A stretch of 60,136 nucleotides of DNA from Candidatus Gastranaerophilales bacterium (GCA_944325575.1 CALVAR010000013.1:1-60136); one strand, 5' to 3'; shown: positions 1 through 8,886, counted from the stretch's first letter. Notes: generated by a model not told the origin, from the sequence alone. Translations and numbers: made by a program.

Positions 1-144
1 TCGCAATGGCACTGGGTTCGGCTATGCCTCACACGGCGTGCCAGTCCGATTTCGCTGTTGCCTGTGCCGGACTTGTTGGTAAAAATGTACTTGTTTATTG
101 CACAGGTTCATCAAGTAGTCGGAGTCAGTTGACAATATGAAATT
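1..144 (+). repeat. Family 1 GC-rich modular repeat, copy A (left-truncated)
   Basis: The window starts inside this copy. It matches copy C from 46381 onward: first the end of module 3 (GGCACTGG...GTGCCAG hairpin region), then the shared 3' core. The core holds a 7-bp stem CCTGTGC/GCACAGG and ends with CAAGTAGTCGGAGTCAGTTG followed by ACAATATGAAATT. It is much more GC-rich than its surroundings. No open frame looks protein-like. The element to its left is cut off by the window edge. Confidence 0.9.
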
Positions 145-160
145 AATTGACATAAAAAAC

Positions 161-247
161 AAAAGTGGATTTTTAATTTTAGAGTGACTTAAAATCCTAC
201 CCGTAAGGGCGGATTTTTCGGAACGATAAAATCAAAAATCCACTTTT
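161..247 (+). repeat. Family 2 variable-arm hairpin, minimal member (i)
   Basis: Arms at 161-181 and 227-247 are complementary over 21 nt with one mismatch (a G-U pair on one strand). Between them lies GAGTGACTTA, an inner stem AAAATCC/GGATTTT capped by CCC-GTAA-GGG, and GGAACGA. The same GAGTGACTTAAAATCCTACC block and GGAACGA recur at 27056-27166 although the arms there are entirely different. It sits between repeat copy A and the 3' end of rsmI. No function is known to me. Confidence 0.8.
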
Positions 248-316
248 ATGATTTTCAACAGTTAATAAAAATATTGAGTTATCAATAAGCCTCCTGTGTC
301 AGTTAGCTATATAAAA

Positions 317-1147
317 TTATTTCAAATCAAGAACCATTTTGTAGATTTTATTTTTATTGACATCATACAGTGCACTTATGATTTGAGAAATATCCTTATC
401 CGAATAGTGAAGTTCTTTCAGCTTTTGAATTTTGGGTACAAATGTACTGTCATCCGCATTTTCTGAGCCCTGTGCATACAGCATACACACAATTTCACCT
501 TTAAGAATGTTATCGTTATAATAGCCTATAATTTCTTCTACAGTACCTGTTTTTACTTCTTCAAACATTTTTGTAAGCTCTCTGCCTACAGCAACACGAG
601 CTGCAGAGCCACGTATTTTCAAAATATTTTTTAATGTTTCAATAAGCCTGAGCGGTGATTCATAAAAGATCATATCAGTTGATAAAAACTTTTCAAAAAC
701 TTTTTGCTGTTGTTTTAGCGTACGGGGTAAAAAACCGCAAAAAGCAAATTCTTCACTTTCTCTCGGTATCATAGAGACAAAAGTCGTTATTGCACTGGCA
801 CCGGGAATTGATGAAATTTTTATATTGTGTTCAAAAAGTTCTCTGACAAGAATCCTGCCGGGGTCTGATACACAGGGCATCCCTGCATCGGAAATCAGAG
901 CTATTTTTTGTCCTGATTCAAGCAGATTTAAAAATTCCGCTGTTCTTTGTTTTTCATTAAATTTGTGATAGCTTACAAGTTTTGTTGTTATTCCGTACGA
1001 CTCAAGCAAATTTGCACTGGTTCTTGAATCTTCACAGGCAATAATATCAACATTTTTTAAAATTTCAACTGCCCTTAGGGACATATCAGATTTATTGCCG
1101 ATGGGAGTTGCAACTATATACAGCTGTACATCATTATTTTTAGTCAA
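317..1147 (-). CDS. rsmI: 16S rRNA (cytidine1402-2'-O)-methyltransferase RsmI
   Basis: RsmI 2'-O-methylates C1402 of 16S rRNA at the ribosomal P site, using S-adenosylmethionine. The 276-residue length is typical. The tetrapyrrole-methylase fold is visible: LYIVATPIGN near residue 9, the DIIACEDSR segment near 34, ALISDAGMPCVSDPG near 82 and the SIPGASA loop near 112. The start is TTG, chosen because AGGGG precedes it at suitable spacing inside the upstream gene, which it overlaps by 8 bp. That overlap suggests translational coupling with the STAS gene. Identification is by motif recognition. Confidence 0.95.
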   Translation of the reverse strand: MTKNNDVQLYIVATPIGNKSDMSLRAVEILKNVDIIACEDSRTSANLLESYGITTKLVSYHKFNEKQRTAEFLNLLESGQKIALISDAGMPCVSDPGRILVRELFEHNIKISSIPGASAITTFVSMIPRESEEFAFCGFLPRTLKQQQKVFEKFLSTDMIFYESPLRLIETLKNILKIRGSAARVAVGRELTKMFEEVKTGTVEEIIGYYNDNILKGEIVCMLYAQGSENADDSTFVPKIQKLKELHYSDKDISQIISALYDVNKNKIYKMVLDLK

Positions 1148-1442
1148 AAGCCAGCCCCTGACGTTTTCTTGTTGTAATCATATCATGATTTCCAAACGTT
1201 AAAAGTTTATACAATCCTGTTTGTTCAAATAATCGTGAAATATTAGGCTTCATATTTTCAACATGAATCTTTATTTCATTAAACACAGCTATTCTCTGCA
1301 AATACAATAGTTTTTCAATATCTCTCATGCAGATTTCATCTACATTTGAAAAATCAAGCTCTACTTCATTAACAGCACTTTGAATAAGACCTGATGCCGG
1401 ATTTTCTTTATCCAGCCAGGAATTTATATAAATTTTTTGCAT
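1140..1442 (-). CDS. STAS-domain (anti-anti-sigma-like) small protein
   Basis: This 100-residue protein has the STAS pattern: a beta strand VELDFSNVDEI near residue 27, a helix with LLYLQRIA, then a strand IKIHVENM and the terminal helix SRLFEQTGLYKLLTF. STAS proteins usually act as switchable protein partners, often regulated by serine phosphorylation. The usual phosphorylatable Ser after the DFSNV strand is not clearly present; the segment reads EICMRDIEK. It overlaps rsmI by 8 bp. The partner kinase is not in the window, so the pathway is unknown. It could bind a partner constitutively. Confidence 0.65.
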   Translation of the reverse strand: MQKIYINSWLDKENPASGLIQSAVNEVELDFSNVDEICMRDIEKLLYLQRIAVFNEIKIHVENMKPNISRLFEQTGLYKLLTFGNHDMITTRKRQGLAFD

Positions 1443-1551
1443 TATAAAATCCCAAGATTAAATTTTTATAAAAAGATATTTAAACGATATCCCCAACAAA
1501 TTTATAATAACAGAGAAATATCCCATGCCAATTTTTTAATAATTGTTTACA

Positions 1552-3042
1552 TTACTCCAGAGATTCGTCGTAAACAACAACTCTGTTTCTGCCTCTGCGT
1601 TTTGCTTCATACAAAGCTACATCAGCACACTGATGAAGACGCTGGGGGATATCTGTTTCTTTATCAAGTTCACTTACACCTACACTGATTGTAACGTTTA
1701 GAAAATCTTTACCCAGTACCTGATCATCAGATATATTTATCTCTGCTTTTTCCACGGCTTTTCTCAATCTCTGAGCAACAAAAGCAGCTTCTTTTATTCT
1801 TGTATCCGGCAAAAGGATACAAAACTCTTCACCGCCGTATCTGGATGCAATATCGTATTCACGAAGTTCCGCAGAAACTATTGCCGCAACATTTTTGAGC
1901 ACACAATCTCCGGCACTGTGCCCCCACGTATCATTAACGTGTTTAAAATAATCAATATCGAGCATAATGCAGCACAAAGGTTTATTGTTTCTTTTTGCAT
2001 TGGAAAATTCCTGTTTTAGACGAACCTCAAACTGTCTGCGATTATTTAAACCGGTCAATGCATCAAGTGTTGCATATTTAAGCACCTGAGCATAAGAATT
2101 TGCCCTTTGAGTTGTTACAGATGTCTGTGCGCTAAGCTGCAAAAGATAATCAATTTCCTCCTGCGAGAGTTTATCAATATTGCTGCCAGCTGCAATAACA
2201 CCTATTGTTTTATCCTCATTTCTTATTGCAAAAAGACCCGTTTTGCCGTTCTTTGAAATTATATAAGCCCTGTCTTTTTTCATCTTTGGCAGCAGTTTTA
2301 GAATACCTTCATCCTGACAATCTAACGGCCAGAATAACTTAAAGCTGCCTTTTTCATCTTTAGTAAAAATATAAATAAGATGCTCTGCAACAAACCTGTC
2401 TATCAACTCACCGATTATCGGGAGGATATAATCAAGATCAAACTGTGTTTCTATAAGTTTAGCTATGCTTTTCATTACATTCTGAAACTGAATATGTACA
2501 AAAAGGTTCCTGTTTAATATTTTTCTGGAAATTTCAGAGCTTATTTGGAGCATAGATATCCTTAAAGCATATAAAAAATTATTATCTAATTCCTGCAAAA
2601 TTTTATCAAAATTTAGCTCTATAACACCAGAAAGTTTGTTGTCATTAAAAACCGGAAAATAAAAGAGATTTTTTTCTTCTGTTAATGTATCACAACACAA
2701 TTTCAGAATATTTTTTTGAGAATATTTTATAACTTTGTTATTCAGAACAAAACTGTCCGCACCTGATTTATTGAGCTTATTAAAAATATTTTCAACGAGT
2801 TCATGCTGCTGATTTTTTTCTATTGTAATCCAGCTTTTTACAAAATCACGAAGTGTAGATGTATTATTGTCTTTTACAAATACCTGAAAGCTGTTAACGG
2901 AAAAATAATATCCCAGAATTTCTTTCAATTTTTCCAGAAGAATTTTTGAATCGGAAATACCTGCAAGTGCATTTGACACCTGCCAGAGAAATTTGAGCTC
3001 AACGCCGCAGTTTTTTTTAGAAGTCTCTACTGTATCTGCCAT
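1552..3042 (-). CDS. GAF-GAF-GGDEF diguanylate cyclase
   Basis: This cytoplasmic protein of 496 residues is predicted to make cyclic di-GMP. Two GAF-like sensory regions (about residues 20-180 and 195-320) precede a GGDEF domain (about 325-490). The catalytic motif is GGEEF, preceded by the product-inhibition I-site REYD at the expected spacing. DALTGLNNRR and LDIDYFKHVND are also present, so the enzyme should be active and feedback-inhibited. No membrane segment is seen. I chose the ATG at 3042; an upstream in-frame TTG (3072) is possible. The start overlaps the TPR gene by 26 bp, so the two are probably co-translated. The GAF ligand is unknown. Confidence 0.9.
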   Translation of the reverse strand: MADTVETSKKNCGVELKFLWQVSNALAGISDSKILLEKLKEILGYYFSVNSFQVFVKDNNTSTLRDFVKSWITIEKNQQHELVENIFNKLNKSGADSFVLNNKVIKYSQKNILKLCCDTLTEEKNLFYFPVFNDNKLSGVIELNFDKILQELDNNFLYALRISMLQISSEISRKILNRNLFVHIQFQNVMKSIAKLIETQFDLDYILPIIGELIDRFVAEHLIYIFTKDEKGSFKLFWPLDCQDEGILKLLPKMKKDRAYIISKNGKTGLFAIRNEDKTIGVIAAGSNIDKLSQEEIDYLLQLSAQTSVTTQRANSYAQVLKYATLDALTGLNNRRQFEVRLKQEFSNAKRNNKPLCCIMLDIDYFKHVNDTWGHSAGDCVLKNVAAIVSAELREYDIASRYGGEEFCILLPDTRIKEAAFVAQRLRKAVEKAEINISDDQVLGKDFLNVTISVGVSELDKETDIPQRLHQCADVALYEAKRRGRNRVVVYDESLE

Positions 3043-4189
3043 TGTATAGCGAATCCTCTTCGTATTCTTCAAATATTTTTTTTGCAGGACATTTTCTGAA
3101 ACTTTTTTTCATAAACTTATCAGCTTCTTCTGAATCCGCAACAACTTTGCCGTTCACATAGGTAATATGATTGACTCCAAGAGGATCATCTTCATTTTCC
3201 ACTTCTTCCGAAACTATATGCGGGGTTTCCATTCCCTCTTTTACCTGTGACTCCGGTGCTGTTGCTCTCTGGGTTGTTTTATAGCGTTCGTTTATTGTGG
3301 ATTTTTCCACTACTTGTGAATATACATCAAAGATATATTTTGCAATATAAGGATCTTGCTGTGCATTTACTATCAGCATTGATTTTTCGAGTTCTTCCTG
3401 AGACTCTTTTAAACGGCCGATTTTTTTTAGTAAGATTGCAAGATTATAATGAGCATCAAACGCCATTGGTTCTTCTTCAATTGCTCTGCAATATGAAAGC
3501 CCAGCTTCTTTATAATTACCCATAATGTGATTTGCCAGAGCGTAATTATAATTTATATTATAGCTGTGTTTTTTGCGTTTTAAGGCTTTTTTATATGCAT
3601 CTATAGCCTTTTGAAGGTAATCATTTGCGGCGTGAGTTTTCTCGCCTGTCATAATTGCTTTGCCTCGATAAGCAAGCCCCATATTGTACCAGGCTATAGT
3701 TTTATTTTCTCTTGTACTTTTTACGCTGTCAAAAATCAGCGGTATATGCACGGTAACTCTGCGTGTATCAATAATAGTCTGATACTCTCTTATTGCCTTG
3801 TCAAAGTCAGAAAGTTTTTCCGCAGAAACTATCCCGAGATTCATTCTGCATACAATAAACTTTGGATCATACTTCAAGGCTTCTTCATATTGTTCTACTG
3901 CAGAAAAATAATCCTCATATTTTACATAAATATTACCAAGGTTGCATCTTGCAAGAGAATGCTCAGGATATTTTTCAAGGCCAAGCTTATAAAAACTGAT
4001 TGCTTTCTCCAGTTTATGAGCTTTGTATGCTTTATCTCCTTTATAAACATAATAAAGACCGAAAACTTTATTGACCTGTTTTACATACCAGCCCCAGAAC
4101 ACAAAAACAGACAGCAGAAATATAAGCACAAATATACCTGCAATTACTTTTGGCACTGTTTTTTTGAATAATTTTTTTAAAAATCTCAT
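3017..4189 (-). CDS. Membrane-anchored TPR-repeat protein
   Basis: The protein has 390 residues. A basic N-terminus (MRFLKKLFKK) leads into one membrane helix (about 14-34). Several tetratricopeptide repeats follow (about 45-280), for example the unit starting KAISFYKLGLEKYPEHSLA and later YKEAGLSYCRAIEEEP. The C-terminal 100 residues are charged and low-complexity, ending near EDSLYNGRYSRDF. TPRs form protein-binding superhelices. It heads the group with the diguanylate cyclase, STAS protein and rsmI, so it may scaffold c-di-GMP signalling (inference). No specific function is recognised. Confidence 0.8.
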   Translation of the reverse strand: MRFLKKLFKKTVPKVIAGIFVLIFLLSVFVFWGWYVKQVNKVFGLYYVYKGDKAYKAHKLEKAISFYKLGLEKYPEHSLARCNLGNIYVKYEDYFSAVEQYEEALKYDPKFIVCRMNLGIVSAEKLSDFDKAIREYQTIIDTRRVTVHIPLIFDSVKSTRENKTIAWYNMGLAYRGKAIMTGEKTHAANDYLQKAIDAYKKALKRKKHSYNINYNYALANHIMGNYKEAGLSYCRAIEEEPMAFDAHYNLAILLKKIGRLKESQEELEKSMLIVNAQQDPYIAKYIFDVYSQVVEKSTINERYKTTQRATAPESQVKEGMETPHIVSEEVENEDDPLGVNHITYVNGKVVADSEEADKFMKKSFRKCPAKKIFEEYEEDSLYNGRYSRDF

Positions 4190-4204
4190 AGTTTTCCGGA
4201 ATTT

Positions 4205-4317
4205 GGTATTGGCTATGGGATATTAAATACCCCGCTTATTTGATTTTATACTTCTTTATATCCGATAGGCAACTATTTTTTTTATCTAATTTACGCAGCA
4301 TAAATTAGATAAAAAAA
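4205..4317. repeat. Intergenic inverted repeats, including a 17-bp perfect hairpin
   Basis: The gap between ldcA and the TPR gene holds a perfect 17-bp inverted repeat (4277-4293 and 4301-4317; arm ATCTAATTTA extended by seven T/A pairs) with loop CGCAGCA. A smaller GGTATT/AATACC pair lies at 4205-4231. The 3' side of the stem is A-rich on both strands, so this is not a normal intrinsic terminator. The long AT-rich arm resembles the arms of family 2 hairpins, but no family 2 core is present. Confidence 0.7.
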
Positions 4318-4362
4318 TTATCAATAGGCATTTAACTATCAGTACAGAATATTATACAAAAA

Positions 4363-5256
4363 TCACTTAAACAAGATTTTTGAAAGATTTGTATCTAAAA
4401 TAACCTCAGCCCCTATAGGAAAAGTAAGTTTTTGTTTTTCATGCCCGAATTTCAAACCGGAAACAACGGGAATTTTTAAATTTTGAGCCAATTCAGTCAA
4501 GAAATCATCAAAATATCTTTCATTATCAATTCCGCTAAAATCGCCCAGCACAATAGCTTTGAGATTTTTTTTGAATTTAGAAATATTTAAAAGCTGAGTA
4601 AACATTCTGTCTATTTTATAAACAGGCTCATTAACATCTTCTGCCGCAAATATAAAATCCCTATCAGGAATAAAATCCAAACCGCATAAGGATTGAACAG
4701 TAGAAAGATTGCCGCCCCACAATATACCTGAAGCAAGTCCTCCGTAATAAATTTTTGATTTTTCAAGACAAATTTCTTTAATACCGTGCTCAAGTGTATT
4801 GAAAAAACTTTTTACAGTAACATCATCACAGTCCGTACCAAAATCAGAATATGCCATAGGGGCATTATATGTTGTAAGACCGGTATTTTTATAAATCATT
4901 AGCTGTAATGCCGTGACATCAGAATATCCGCAAAAAATCTTAGGATTAGACTTTATTGCATCATAATCTATTTTATCAAGTATCCTTATTGCTCCATACC
5001 CGCCACGGCAAGCCACAATTGCACTAATAGACGGATCTTTAAAAAACTCGTTTAAAGCATTTGCTCTTGTCTCATCATCAGCACAAAGATAGTTTTTACG
5101 CATTTTTGCAGTATCTGAAATTACCATGTTATAACCGTATGCCTCAAACATATCTTTTGCTTTTTGCAACTTTGAAAAATCTTTTATATCGCCACAGACA
5201 CATAAAAAGCCTATGGTATCTCCTTTTTTTAATTTTGGCGCAATAATATTATCCAT
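4363..5256 (-). CDS. ldcA: LD-carboxypeptidase, peptidase family S66
   Basis: S66 enzymes remove the terminal D-Ala from murein tetrapeptides during cell-wall recycling. Related MccF-type members cleave other peptide conjugates. The protein has 297 residues. The nucleophile Ser is in the segment FCGYSDVTALQ, preceded by ACRGGYGAIRIL. The likely catalytic Glu is in AAEDVNEPVY and the His in FGHEKQKLTFPIG. There is no signal peptide, so it is cytosolic. The ATG at 5256 has no ribosome binding site; a TATAAT box ends only 6 nt upstream, suggesting a leaderless mRNA. It is divergent from dnaX with a 38-bp gap. Confidence 0.9.
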   Translation of the reverse strand: MDNIIAPKLKKGDTIGFLCVCGDIKDFSKLQKAKDMFEAYGYNMVISDTAKMRKNYLCADDETRANALNEFFKDPSISAIVACRGGYGAIRILDKIDYDAIKSNPKIFCGYSDVTALQLMIYKNTGLTTYNAPMAYSDFGTDCDDVTVKSFFNTLEHGIKEICLEKSKIYYGGLASGILWGGNLSTVQSLCGLDFIPDRDFIFAAEDVNEPVYKIDRMFTQLLNISKFKKNLKAIVLGDFSGIDNERYFDDFLTELAQNLKIPVVSGLKFGHEKQKLTFPIGAEVILDTNLSKILFK

Positions 5257-5291
5257 AGTATAATTATATTACACAGCAGACTTGGAGCAAA
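5235..5291. promoter_or_regulatory. Overlapping divergent promoters of ldcA and dnaX
   Basis: On the plus strand TTGGCG (5235-5240), an 18-nt spacer and TATAAT (5259-5264) fit a dnaX promoter starting near 5271. On the minus strand TATAAT (read from 5268 to 5263) with a weak TTGCTC (5290-5285) fits ldcA. The two -10 boxes share bases 5263-5264, so the polymerases should exclude each other. The ldcA -35 region covers the dnaX GGAG ribosome binding site. Confidence 0.55.
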
Positions 5292-5294
5292 GTT

Positions 5295-7193
5295 TTGGCA
5301 GAAAGATATTTACCTTTATACAGAAAATACAGACCGCAGACATTTAAAGATTTAATCGGTCAGGAAAATATAGTAAAAGCATTGTCAAATGCTATCAATC
5401 TCAATAAGATTTCGCATGCTTATTTGCTTTGCGGTCCTAGAGGAACGGGAAAGACAACAACGGCAAGAATAATTGCGAAATCTCTTAACTGTGCAAAAGG
5501 TCCGACACTGGAGCCATGCGGAGAATGTCCGAGCTGCAAAGATATAGCAAACTCTACACCTATTGATGTAATAGAAATAGATGCTGCATCAAACAGAAAA
5601 GTAGAAGATGCAAGGAATATTCTGGAAAAAATACAATTTGTTCCTGTCAACGGACGCTACAAGATCTACATAATAGATGAAGTCCACATGCTTACAACAG
5701 AGGCATTTAATACTCTGTTAAAAACCCTTGAAGAGCCACCGGAAAACGTTATATTTATTCTGGCAACAACAGAACCGCACAAAGTTCTTGATACCATAAT
5801 TTCGAGATGCCAGAGGTTCGATTTCAGAAGAATTACGACACAGGACATTGTTGCAAGACTAAAATATATCTGCGAACAGGAAAATATAAGCATAACAGAA
5901 GATGCATTGTATACAATAGCCAGAAGCTCAGCCGGAGGCATGCGAGATTCTCTTGCACTGCTCGACCAAATCAGTGTGTTAGATGCTGACAAAGAAATTA
6001 CTGCCGATGATGTAAATGAAATGCTTGGCAGGCTGTCTTTTGAAACACTTTTTGAACTAAGTACATCTATATTAAATTCCGATACGCAAAATGCAATTAC
6101 ATTGTTGGATAAAATTTACAACAAGGGGAATGAACCATTCCAGATAATAACAAACCTTATCCAATATTTCAGGAATTTTCTTGTTGTAAAAAATTGTGCA
6201 GACAGAAAAATAGCAGCGGAACTAACCCAGCTGAATGAAGCACATATTTTGCAATTAAAAGAACAATCGGAAAATGTCGAAGCGGAACAGGTCTTGTATA
6301 CAATTGAACGATTATCTTTCTACTCAAAAGAAATAAAAGAGACAACAAACCGGTACTTATGGCTGGAGCTTTGCATTATAGAGCTTGCATCAAATGTAAA
6401 ATACGTTTCGTATGCACAAATTTTAGAAAGGCTTGATAAACTTGAAGCAAATGTTGTGTCAGGTGAGATAAGACCTGCGGCTATAGCGCCTGCCCCTGTA
6501 TTTAAGCCGTCAACGATTCAACCTGCGTTAGATGAAAAAGCGGAATCCAAAGCTGATACCGTAAGTGATGTTATAAAAACTCACACAGAGCCGCAAAGCG
6601 TAAAAGACGAGCCAATACAGGCAAAAGAAACTCAAGAAAATGTTGAAGAAACACAACATACAATATCACAGCATAATCAAGCGCAGAATAGTTCTACTGA
6701 TATTGCGCAAATCTGGCAGGGAATATTGCAGAATATTGAAAGCATACCTTCAAGAATGTTTTTCTATAACCTTTCAAGACCTGTGGAATTAACACCGGAA
6801 GGAATTACTATATCTTTTGCAAAAGATATTTTTGTCAAACAAGCTCAGGAATCTTCCAAAAATGCTCCTCTTAAAAAAGCGGCTATGAGCTATTTTGGGG
6901 TGGCAGATATCAATGTGCACATAAAACTTGCCGATGAAAACGATGCTGCTCCGGCAATAAAGCCGTCATTGGAAAAGCTCGAAAAAAAGCCTGCAATTCA
7001 ACAACCGCAAATAAAAACTGCCACTGAAGAGGAAGAAGAGAATGAACATCTTCTTCAGGAAACATTAGGGCAAATTCCAGAAAAAAATAATTTTGAAACA
7101 ACCGAAAATAAACAACAAGATGACAACACAGAAAATCTTTCCGACCAATCAAAAATGGTAATGGAACTTTTCAACGGGAAATATATAGAATAG
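5295..7193 (+). CDS. dnaX: DNA polymerase III subunit gamma/tau
   Basis: DnaX is the ATPase of the clamp loader that opens the beta clamp during replication. The 632 residues hold a Walker A motif GPRGTGKTTTAR near 45, a four-Cys zinc finger (CX8CX2CX2C) at about 65-80, the Walker B region IYIIDEVHML and the sensor ATTEPHK. A long low-complexity linker (about 390-470) leads to a C-terminal domain (about 470-560) and an acidic tail. The start is TTG with GGAG 7 nt upstream. An A AAA AAG heptamer lies in frame at 6983-6989 but would remove only the tail. The gene is monocistronic, with a terminator at 7194-7225. Confidence 0.97.
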   Translation: MAERYLPLYRKYRPQTFKDLIGQENIVKALSNAINLNKISHAYLLCGPRGTGKTTTARIIAKSLNCAKGPTLEPCGECPSCKDIANSTPIDVIEIDAASNRKVEDARNILEKIQFVPVNGRYKIYIIDEVHMLTTEAFNTLLKTLEEPPENVIFILATTEPHKVLDTIISRCQRFDFRRITTQDIVARLKYICEQENISITEDALYTIARSSAGGMRDSLALLDQISVLDADKEITADDVNEMLGRLSFETLFELSTSILNSDTQNAITLLDKIYNKGNEPFQIITNLIQYFRNFLVVKNCADRKIAAELTQLNEAHILQLKEQSENVEAEQVLYTIERLSFYSKEIKETTNRYLWLELCIIELASNVKYVSYAQILERLDKLEANVVSGEIRPAAIAPAPVFKPSTIQPALDEKAESKADTVSDVIKTHTEPQSVKDEPIQAKETQENVEETQHTISQHNQAQNSSTDIAQIWQGILQNIESIPSRMFFYNLSRPVELTPEGITISFAKDIFVKQAQESSKNAPLKKAAMSYFGVADINVHIKLADENDAAPAIKPSLEKLEKKPAIQQPQIKTATEEEEENEHLLQETLGQIPEKNNFETTENKQQDDNTENLSDQSKMVMELFNGKYIE

Positions 7194-7225
7194 AAAAAAG
7201 ACCTCTTAAATAAGAGGTCTTTTTT
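7194..7225. terminator. Bidirectional terminator between dnaX and fabF
   Basis: A perfect stem AAGACCTCTTA/TAAGAGGTCTT with a 2-nt loop is flanked by an A-run on the left and a T-run on the right. It lies between the convergent dnaX and fabF stops, so it can serve both. Confidence 0.92.
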
Positions 7226-7243
7226 ATTGCGTGTTAATAAGAA

Positions 7244-8500
7244 CTATCCTTCATACTTTTTGAAAAGTATTGAAGCATTATGACCGCCAAAGCCAAATGA
7301 ATTTGTCAAAGCATATTTAACATCAGCTTTTTGTGCTTTATGCGGAACATAATTTAAGTCAGCAACAGCTTCATCCTGATTATCAAGATTGATAGTAGGA
7401 GGAATAATGCCGTTGTTTATAGCTTCTATACAAACTATAGATTCAGCAGCACCTGTAGCACCTAGCATATGACCGTGCATAGATTTTGTAGAGCTGACTT
7501 TTAATTTTTTGTTAGTTTTTTGATCGCCAAATACTCTGGCAATAGCTTGAGATTCAGCAATATCACCAAGCCCTGTACTTGTACCGTGAGCATTTACATA
7601 ATCAACATCTTCCGGTTTTATGCCTGCATCTTTAACGGCAAGAGACATAGCCATTGCAGCACCGGAGCCGTCAGAAGCAGGTGCAACTATGTCATAAGCA
7701 TCCGCAGTTTGACCGTATCCGACAATTTCTGCATAAATTTTTGCGCCGCGTTTTTTAGCATGTTCTAACTCTTCCAGAATAAGAACAGCGGCACCTTCTG
7801 CCATAATAAAGCCGTCTCTGTCCTTATCATAAGGACGAGAAGCTTTTTGAGGCTCATCATTATGTTTTGAAAGTGTTCTCGCACTTGTAAATGCACCTAT
7901 ACCGAGCTTTGTAATAACAGCTTCTGCACCGCCGGCAACAACTACATCTGCATCATCCCATTGTATAGAGCGGAATGCATCACCTACAGAATGTGCAGAT
8001 GTTGCACAAGCTGTGACAACAGCTTTATTCACACCTTTCGCGCCATGCTTAATGGAGATTCTGCCTGCACCCATATCTGCAATAATCATCGGTACAGTAA
8101 ATGGAGAACATTTTGTAGGTCCTTTTGCCGTAATAATATCGTGTTGTTTTTCAAAAGTATCAAAGCCGCCTGCTGCAGAACCGACAATAACGCCGTATCT
8201 GTATGGGTCAACATTTTCACCTGCAACAATACCTGAATCTTTAATAGCTTCATCTGCTGCAACCATTGCAAATTGTGTATATCTGTCCATTCTTCTTGCT
8301 TCTTTAGGATCAAGATATTCTTCAGGTTTGAAATCTTTTACTTCACCGGCAATATGAACCGTATGACCGTCAAGAGGAATATTTTCTATTGTAGAAATTC
8401 CGCTTTTACCTTCAATAAGACTGTTCCAAAACTTTTCTAAACCCACACCAAACGGAGAAACAATCCCTAAACCTGTAACAACAACTCTTCTTTTACTCAT
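7244..8500 (-). CDS. fabF: 3-oxoacyl-[acyl-carrier-protein] synthase II
   Basis: FabF condenses malonyl-ACP with acyl-ACP in the elongation cycle of type II fatty acid synthesis. The 418-residue length is typical. The Cys-His-His triad is visible: Cys in VVTACATSAHSVGDA, His in VNAHGTSTGLGD and His in KSMHGHMLGATGA. The GFGGHNAS motif closes the fold. It is the last gene of the fab cluster, with acpP 106 bp upstream; the gap shows no terminator, so the two are probably co-transcribed. Confidence 0.97.
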   Translation of the reverse strand: MSKRRVVVTGLGIVSPFGVGLEKFWNSLIEGKSGISTIENIPLDGHTVHIAGEVKDFKPEEYLDPKEARRMDRYTQFAMVAADEAIKDSGIVAGENVDPYRYGVIVGSAAGGFDTFEKQHDIITAKGPTKCSPFTVPMIIADMGAGRISIKHGAKGVNKAVVTACATSAHSVGDAFRSIQWDDADVVVAGGAEAVITKLGIGAFTSARTLSKHNDEPQKASRPYDKDRDGFIMAEGAAVLILEELEHAKKRGAKIYAEIVGYGQTADAYDIVAPASDGSGAAMAMSLAVKDAGIKPEDVDYVNAHGTSTGLGDIAESQAIARVFGDQKTNKKLKVSSTKSMHGHMLGATGAAESIVCIEAINNGIIPPTINLDNQDEAVADLNYVPHKAQKADVKYALTNSFGFGGHNASILFKKYEG

Positions 8501-8606
8501 TGTGTAAACCTTTTCTTAAACTCGGATAAAGGGTCAAATGCCCTAATTTTTGAAAAATTACGGGGAGTATTTACATGCTCCCCGCAAAAAAATCTATAGC
8601 CCTAAA

Positions 8607-8840
8607 CTATGAATGTGATTCAATATAGTTTACTGCGTCTTGAACTGTAGCAATTTTTTCAGCTTCTTCATCAGGAATTTCGCAACCAAATTCTTCTTCA
8701 AAAGCCATAACTAATTCAACTGTATCCAAAGAATCAGCACCCAAATCACCTGTAAAGCTTGCTTCGGGAGTAACTAAATTTTCGTCTACACTTAATTGTT
8801 CAACTACAACTTTTTTTACTCTCTCAAGAACTGTACTCAT
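8607..8840 (-). CDS. acpP: Acyl carrier protein
   Basis: ACP carries growing acyl chains on a phosphopantetheine arm. The 77 residues match the family. The attachment Ser is in [18 protein letters not shown], and the protein is strongly acidic. The start ATG at 8840 has a GAGGATG-type ribosome binding site. Its own promoter is visible at 8887-8914, and a terminator separates it from fabG. This fits separate, high expression of ACP with fabF. Confidence 0.97.
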   Translation of the reverse strand: MSTVLERVKKVVVEQLSVDENLVTPEASFTGDLGADSLDTVELVMAFEEEFGCEIPDEEAEKIATVQDAVNYIESHS

Positions 8841-8886
8841 GTTTTTTCATCCTCATTTAATTAACTACGTATATTTTTCATTATTT

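Noticed and set aside
161-247. Family 2 elements as intrinsic terminators
   Set aside because: They are far too long, the T-runs are missing after the stem, and the conserved internal loop is unexplained by termination.
6983-6989. In-frame A AAA AAG slippery heptamer in dnaX, as in Escherichia coli frameshifting
   Set aside because: A -1 shift would end after 12 codons and remove only about 55 residues of acidic tail, not the tau domains. Such A-runs are common in AT-rich genes, and no strong stem follows.
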